NCBI GenBank assembly: GCA_035542775.1
Contig: DATKKX010000324.1
Span: forward strand, 1 to 16,562
Source of the DNA: DATKKX01 sp035542775
Lineage (GTDB): Bacteria > Planctomycetota > Phycisphaerae > UBA1845 > UTPLA1
Direction of reading: 5' to 3'
Length of the DNA: 16,562 nt
In this document: piece by piece, positions 13,845 through 16,562 of the stretch
How the letters are laid out: each line of letters starts with the position of its first letter
How positions within the stretch are numbered: position 1 is the stretch's first letter
Position numbers and translations under genes: made by a program
Notes under the pieces: generated by a model
What the model was told of the DNA's origin: nothing
The model's input: only the letters and a program-made list of their open reading frames with translations
The model's database searches: none

Positions 13845-14540
13845 ATGGCAACGCCTTTGAAACCGCCCTACATCCGCAAGGTCGAGACCATCGGCAAACT
13901 CGCCGTCTGGATCGTCGACGGCCCCTACATTCGCGGGCACATCGACGAGGAGTTCACCAACTTCGGCCAGCACTATCGCTACCCGTACATCCCGGCCCGC
14001 GAGTTGTGGCTGGACCAGGAGGCCCACGCCGACGAGCAGCAGTTCTTCATCGAGCATCTGCTGGTCGAGCACCGCCTGATGGCCAAAGGCCTGCCGTACG
14101 ACAAGGCCCTGGTGGAGGCCGATCGCGCCGAGCGGAAGGTCCGCCGCATCGCCGGCGATGTCCGCCGGCTGACCCGGGGCGGCAAGACCCTGCCCGAGGG
14201 CCGGGATGCGCATGAGCGCCTGTGGAAGAAGCTGGAGAGCGGCGTGGCCGTCTGGATTGTGAGCGGCCGCCTGGTCCGCAGCGCCTTCGACATCGACTTC
14301 ACGGCGGGCGGGCACGATTACGTCTACGAGTTCGTGCCGGAGGGCGAGGTCTGGATCGACGACGACATCGAGGAGGACGAGCGCCCTTACGTGCTGCTGC
14401 ACGAGCTGCACGAGCGTAACCGCATGGCCGCCGGCTGGCCCTACAGCAAGGCCCACGCCGAATCCAGCCGCCTGGAATACCGCTGCCGCCACCACCCCGA
14501 CGAGTTGCACGACGCGCTGGCGAAGGAAGGGTGGGCGTAG
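13845..14540 (+). CDS. Conserved-looking protein with two tandem copies of an unknown domain
   Basis: A 231-residue soluble protein without signal peptide or membrane segment. Residues 18-100 and 134-216 are two copies of one domain. Shared positions include VWIV-x-G, an Arg six residues on, D-[DE]-FT, an aromatic-rich strand ending in [YF]-[IV]-P-x-x-E-x-W-[LI]-D, and then a helix pair with E-[HR]-x-x-MA-x-G-x-P-Y-x-K-A. Copy 2 has HELHER where copy 1 has LLVEHR. HELHER is not a HExxH zinc-protease motif. The strongly charged composition suggests a cytosolic protein. I do not recognise the family. The ATG at 13845 is chosen because GGGAG (13833-13837) lies 7 bases upstream and the domain begins soon after; an in-frame GTG at 13764 would add 27 unconvincing residues that overlap the direct repeats. 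It ends at TAG 14538-14540. Confidence 0.82.
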   Translation: MATPLKPPYIRKVETIGKLAVWIVDGPYIRGHIDEEFTNFGQHYRYPYIPARELWLDQEAHADEQQFFIEHLLVEHRLMAKGLPYDKALVEADRAERKVRRIAGDVRRLTRGGKTLPEGRDAHERLWKKLESGVAVWIVSGRLVRSAFDIDFTAGGHDYVYEFVPEGEVWIDDDIEEDERPYVLLHELHERNRMAAGWPYSKAHAESSRLEYRCRHHPDELHDALAKEGWA

Positions 14541-14549
14541 GAGGAATAG

Positions 14550-14578
14550 TGCTGAGTTCCGAGTCCTGAGTGCTGAGT
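14550..14578 (+). repeat. TGCTGAGT degenerate direct repeat
   Basis: TGCTGAGT occurs at 14550-14557 and 14571-14578 with related GAGTCCTGAG between them. This begins 10 bases after the stop of the duplicated-domain gene. Short repeats of this kind are often found in planctomycete intergenic DNA; function is unknown. Confidence 0.6.
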
Positions 14579-14606
14579 CGGAAGGCATCGAGGAACGCCG
14601 CCGAGT

Positions 14607-14640
14607 GGTAATCTCCGGTAAACTCCGGTAAACTCCGGTA
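14607..14640 (+). repeat. 10-bp tandem repeat (unit AACTCCGGTA)
   Basis: Two perfect units (14621-14630 and 14631-14640) follow one with a single mismatch (ATCTCCGGTA, 14611-14620), with a partial GGTA before that (14607-14610). It lies in the gene-poor stretch and fits slippage-prone intergenic DNA. Confidence 0.85.
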
Positions 14641-14991
14641 CGACGAGCGCAGTCGGAGAATGCGGACGGCGGAATTCGGAACGGGGAGCCGGGATCATTG
14701 CGGAGGCCCGCGGCTGTCAGGCGTTTGATGTCCGCCGGGGGGCATCGTCTGGTGCCGGGTTGTCGGCCGTCAGTCATTTGCAGGCTCCACATCTTTTTTT
14801 ACGTGCAAAGCATCGCAACGACGCGCAACTTGGTCAGCCTTTCGACCGGCAATCGGCCGCCGGGGGCCATTAGCAGGCAGGAGCCGTCAGCGGCAAGAAG
14901 CTCTCAGCGATCGGCTCATAGCTTTCAGCCGAGCCGAAGGCGCGGGGACGACGCGGCCGGACCGGCCGTCGTTCGCCGAGGCTCCAGTTAT

Positions 14992-15020
14992 ATTATACCT
15001 AACAAATTACGAATAAGCAA
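14992..15020 (-). promoter_or_regulatory. Candidate minus-strand promoter in an AT-rich island
   Basis: On the minus strand a perfect TATAAT (plus positions 14992-14997) is preceded after 17 bases by TTGCTT (15015-15020), which matches only three of six -35 bases. Transcription would run leftward through the GC hairpin at 14948-14972, with no minus-strand gene there, so any product would be a small or antisense RNA. The island may be AT-rich for another reason. Confidence 0.22.
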
Positions 15021-15355
15021 ATGAAAAACTGGCAAGGGGGGAACCGCAAAGAACGATGGACGGAGCGGGAAACGCAAGCGATACGAGAGAGCCAAAAAGC
15101 GAGAGTCGAGGATCGAAGCTGCGGGCGGGGGGCTTCGGGAAGGGTGGAGCGAAGGATGAAACGGCATCGATCATCAGTAATGGCCCGTTTGTTCTCCGAT
15201 GACCCCTTCGTTTTCCGTCGTGGTAGTGGGTAGATCACGAAATAGCATCGAACGTCTTGGCCTTTTGAATGCGGGCCCGGGTTGTGTGTCGCAGGTTTTG
15301 CAGCGGTAGGACACCGAATATGCTTCCGCCGGAAATACGGATGGAAAGTGGCGGG

Positions 15356-15384
15356 TTGAGGCCCGGCCTTCTGGCGGCTAAAAT
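15356..15384 (+). promoter_or_regulatory. Candidate sigma70-type promoter upstream of the small membrane protein
   Basis: TTGAGG (15356-15361, four of six matches) and TAAAAT (15379-15384, five of six matches) are separated by 17 bases, about 155 bases before the ATG at 15541. The position and spacing are right for this gene. The call is by eye. Confidence 0.33.
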
Positions 15385-15540
15385 GGCACCTGGATTTCGC
15401 AGCCCAGCAGCAGAACGCTCGACTGGGCGGCTATGGGACAATCCATTTCAAGGGTTCAGCGGCATGGGGCCGCTGGAGGCATCGCGGGTGGTCGGGCCGC
15501 CACTCGGAAGACATCGGAGCGTTTTCCGAAAGGAGCGGCG

Positions 15541-15900
15541 ATGCCACGTCCACCAAACACAGAGTCCGATTCACATGTTCCGCAGCAAGGGGGCCTCGGA
15601 TACCTGGCCCGTTTCATGTGGATGCTGATCGGTCCGGGCGTAGCGGCTATCTCGCTGCTGTTACTCTTCCAGAACCGTCAAGGCGGCTTTTCATCGGCCG
15701 ATGCAGTTCTGTGGTGTGCAGTCGCGGCGTGCATCGGGCTGCGATACATCGACGTTTCGCGACTGAACGGCCTGAAGGCCAGCGGAGAACCAGCATCAAT
15801 CGTCGATTGGCGGCGGTACGCGGTGATCTTTGTGATCGTGGCTCTCGTGCTGTGGGGGATCGCACGCCGGGTCGCGATCCTTCAGATGTTGAGGGGCTGA
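15541..15900 (+). CDS. Small three-helix membrane protein of unknown function
   Basis: A 119-residue protein with a polar N-terminus of about 23 residues and hydrophobic segments at about 25-44 (FMWMLIGPGVAAISLLLLFQ), 52-70 and 92-109 (RYAVIFVIVALVLWGIAR). A short polar loop (DVSRLNGLKASGEPAS) separates helices 2 and 3. The start is well supported by AAGGAG at 15530-15535, five bases before the ATG. No known family or catalytic motif is recognised. It is a single gene with its own likely promoter, facing the 3' end of the restriction-modification gene across a 159-base gap. Small membrane proteins beside defence genes can be unrelated passengers, so no role is assigned. Confidence 0.78.
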   Translation: MPRPPNTESDSHVPQQGGLGYLARFMWMLIGPGVAAISLLLLFQNRQGGFSSADAVLWCAVAACIGLRYIDVSRLNGLKASGEPASIVDWRRYAVIFVIVALVLWGIARRVAILQMLRG

Positions 15901-15951
15901 TCGAAGCGCCGGCCATGTCAGATGAAAATCGAGGGGGCAGCCGGAGGCACG

Positions 15952-15999
15952 CGGGAAAGGATTCCCGTGGAGGTGGGTGCGAGAAGGGATTCTCGCACC
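15952..15999. terminator. Two perfect hairpins between convergent genes, possible bidirectional terminator
   Basis: Hairpin 1: CGGGAA (15952-15957), loop AGGA, TTCCCG (15962-15967). Hairpin 2: GGTGCGAGAA (15976-15985), loop GGGA, TTCTCGCACC (15990-15999), a perfect ten-pair stem. Both share the core GAA-purine-GGA-TTC. There is no T-tract on either strand, so a classic intrinsic terminator is not met. Position between convergent stops at 15900 and 16060 suits transcription termination or an intergenic palindromic element. Confidence 0.5.
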
Positions 16000-16029
16000 A
16001 GCGATCTCGCACCAGCGATCTCGCGCCAG
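15991..16029 (+). repeat. 14-bp tandem repeat overlapping hairpin 2
   Basis: TCTCGCACCAGCGA occurs at 15991-16004 and 16005-16018, followed by a partial third copy with one change (TCTCGCGCCAG, 16019-16029). The first copy is the 3' arm of hairpin 2. The second copy could pair with the same 5' arm (GGTGCGAGA), so alternative folds are possible. Confidence 0.85.
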
Positions 16030-16059
16030 TCTGTCGCGGCTCGCGGAGACGCGGGGCGG

Positions 16060-16562
16060 CTACTTGGGTGGGCCGCCGTAGGACTGGGGGAGGGAGTTGA
16101 CGATTTTGACGGTTTCGAGGGAGACGCGGACGACCTGGCCGACGAGGCGGACGATGTATTCGGGGTCGTCGGGGCGGTTGGGGTCGCTGGTGATGCCGGA
16201 GCGTTTGTCGGTGCTCACCTGGTACTGGTCGATGACCCAATCGAGGGCGGAGCGGTTGCCGAGGCGATAATCGAAGACCTGGGGCGGGATGCCTTCGAGG
16301 GCGAGGGAGTCGTTGACGACGAGGGTCCGCTTGTCCTTGGAGAGCTTCATCTTCTCGACGCGATAGGAGAGCGGCACGCCGGGGGTCTCGATCCACTTCA
16401 GGGGCCAGGGGTCGAGGGATTCGTAATCGAGGTGGAGCTTGGCGAGGGCGGCGCCGGCATCGCGGAACGCGCGGAAGTCATCTGGCGACGCGGCCAGCGG
16501 GATGCGGGGCAGGTCGCGCTTGAGGTTGTCGGCGAACTTCTCGCGGTAGCCCTTGTGGTGGA
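16060..16562 (-). CDS. Type ISP restriction-modification enzyme, C-terminal specificity region (5' part outside the window)
   Basis: The last 166 residues of a minus-strand gene whose frame stays open to the window edge. Family-typical stretches are seen: GYREKFADNLKRDLPRIPLA, then FRAFRDAGAALAKLHLDYE, YRVEKMKLSKDKRTLVVNDS, FDYRLGNRSALDWVIDQYQV, TDKRSGITSDPNRPDDPEY and VRLVGQVVRVSLETVKIVNS. These match the C-terminal target-recognition end of large single-polypeptide type ISP (LlaBIII-like) enzymes. In those enzymes a nuclease, a helicase-like translocase and an adenine methyltransferase precede this region; none of those domains is visible here. A GTG at 16377 could start a 105-residue frame, but the open frame and conserved sequence upstream show it is internal. 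The 3' end is intact, with TAG at 16060-16062. It converges on the small membrane protein gene. Restriction genes of this type are often horizontally acquired. Confidence 0.9.
   Translation of the reverse strand, partial: HHKGYREKFADNLKRDLPRIPLAASPDDFRAFRDAGAALAKLHLDYESLDPWPLKWIETPGVPLSYRVEKMKLSKDKRTLVVNDSLALEGIPPQVFDYRLGNRSALDWVIDQYQVSTDKRSGITSDPNRPDDPEYIVRLVGQVVRVSLETVKIVNSLPQSYGGPPK

Larger units (their letters stand above)
14541..15540. other. Gene-poor intergenic stretch of about 1 kb
   Basis: No reading frame here has a convincing start, ribosome site or domain-like composition on either strand. It holds TGCTGAGT repeats (14550-14578), a 10-bp tandem repeat (14607-14640), a T7 run near 14794, and a GC hairpin at 14948-14972 (stem of ten pairs with a two-base bulge, loop GAC). 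It also holds an AT-rich island (about 14986-15030) and a promoter-like site before the next gene (15356-15384). Base composition drops sharply at the AT-rich island compared with the flanks. It may hold a small RNA or decayed DNA; neither is shown. Confidence 0.6.

Noticed and set aside
14398..14420. HELHER as a zinc metalloprotease HExxH motif in the duplicated-domain protein
   Set aside because: The spacing is wrong: the second His is three residues after the first, not four. No third ligand is apparent.
14698..15233. Small plus-strand frames (14698-15024, 15021-15233) as genes
   Set aside because: The compositions are Arg/Ser-rich and unlike proteins. No ribosome site is visible, and the first crosses the repeat and AT-rich region. 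No domain features are seen.
15991..16029. CRISPR array from the TCTCGCACCAGCGA repeats
   Set aside because: The units are 14 bp and directly adjacent with no spacers, so this is a simple tandem repeat.
16060..16377. A stand-alone 105-residue gene starting at GTG 16377 on the minus strand
   Set aside because: The frame continues open to 16562 and the extra sequence matches the same type ISP restriction enzyme C-terminus, so the GTG is internal.

Overview
The window is about 16.6 kb of GC-rich bacterial DNA. It looks like a Planctomycetota genome, most plausibly Phycisphaerae-like. The evidence is high GC, GTG starts, Pro/Ala/Thr-Gln-Pro-rich linkers behind a signal peptide, a very large multi-domain secretin-family protein, and intergenic DNA rich in short degenerate repeats. 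The taxon is an inference; there is no rRNA here to confirm it.

Positions 3-10139 hold one uninterrupted plus-strand reading frame that was already open at the window edge, so its start lies outside. It encodes at least 3378 residues. I count 33 copies of a module of about 90 residues resembling the secretin N-terminal (NolW/Secretin_N) domain, followed by one canonical C-terminal secretin domain at 9045-9786. In the middle, at 4681-4775, lies what looks like a complete Sec signal peptide followed by a Pro/Gln/Thr-rich linker. An ATG sits exactly at its expected start but is one base out of frame. The giant frame may therefore be two tandem paralogues joined by a small indel: an N-module-only protein with 18 modules, and a secretin with 15 modules. 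It could also be a real fusion. This is the most interesting part of the window.

Two small genes follow closely on the same strand: an exported protein of unknown function (10181-10762) and a membrane protein with four predicted helices (10774-11367). Tight spacing suggests one operon with the secretin, and they are candidate accessory factors. After a gap with a plausible promoter comes a VKOR-DsbA fusion for disulfide formation in the envelope (11549-12844), then a potassium channel with a TLGYGD filter (12980-13720), then a cytosolic-looking protein built from two copies of an unrecognised domain of about 83 residues (13845-14540).

From 14541 to 15540 there is about 1 kb without a convincing gene. 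It contains short tandem repeats, an AT-rich island and a few promoter-like sites. A small three-helix membrane protein (15541-15900) follows. It converges on the 3' end of a minus-strand gene that runs off the window: the C-terminal specificity region of a type ISP restriction-modification enzyme (16060-16562). Two perfect hairpins and a 14-bp tandem repeat separate this convergent pair.
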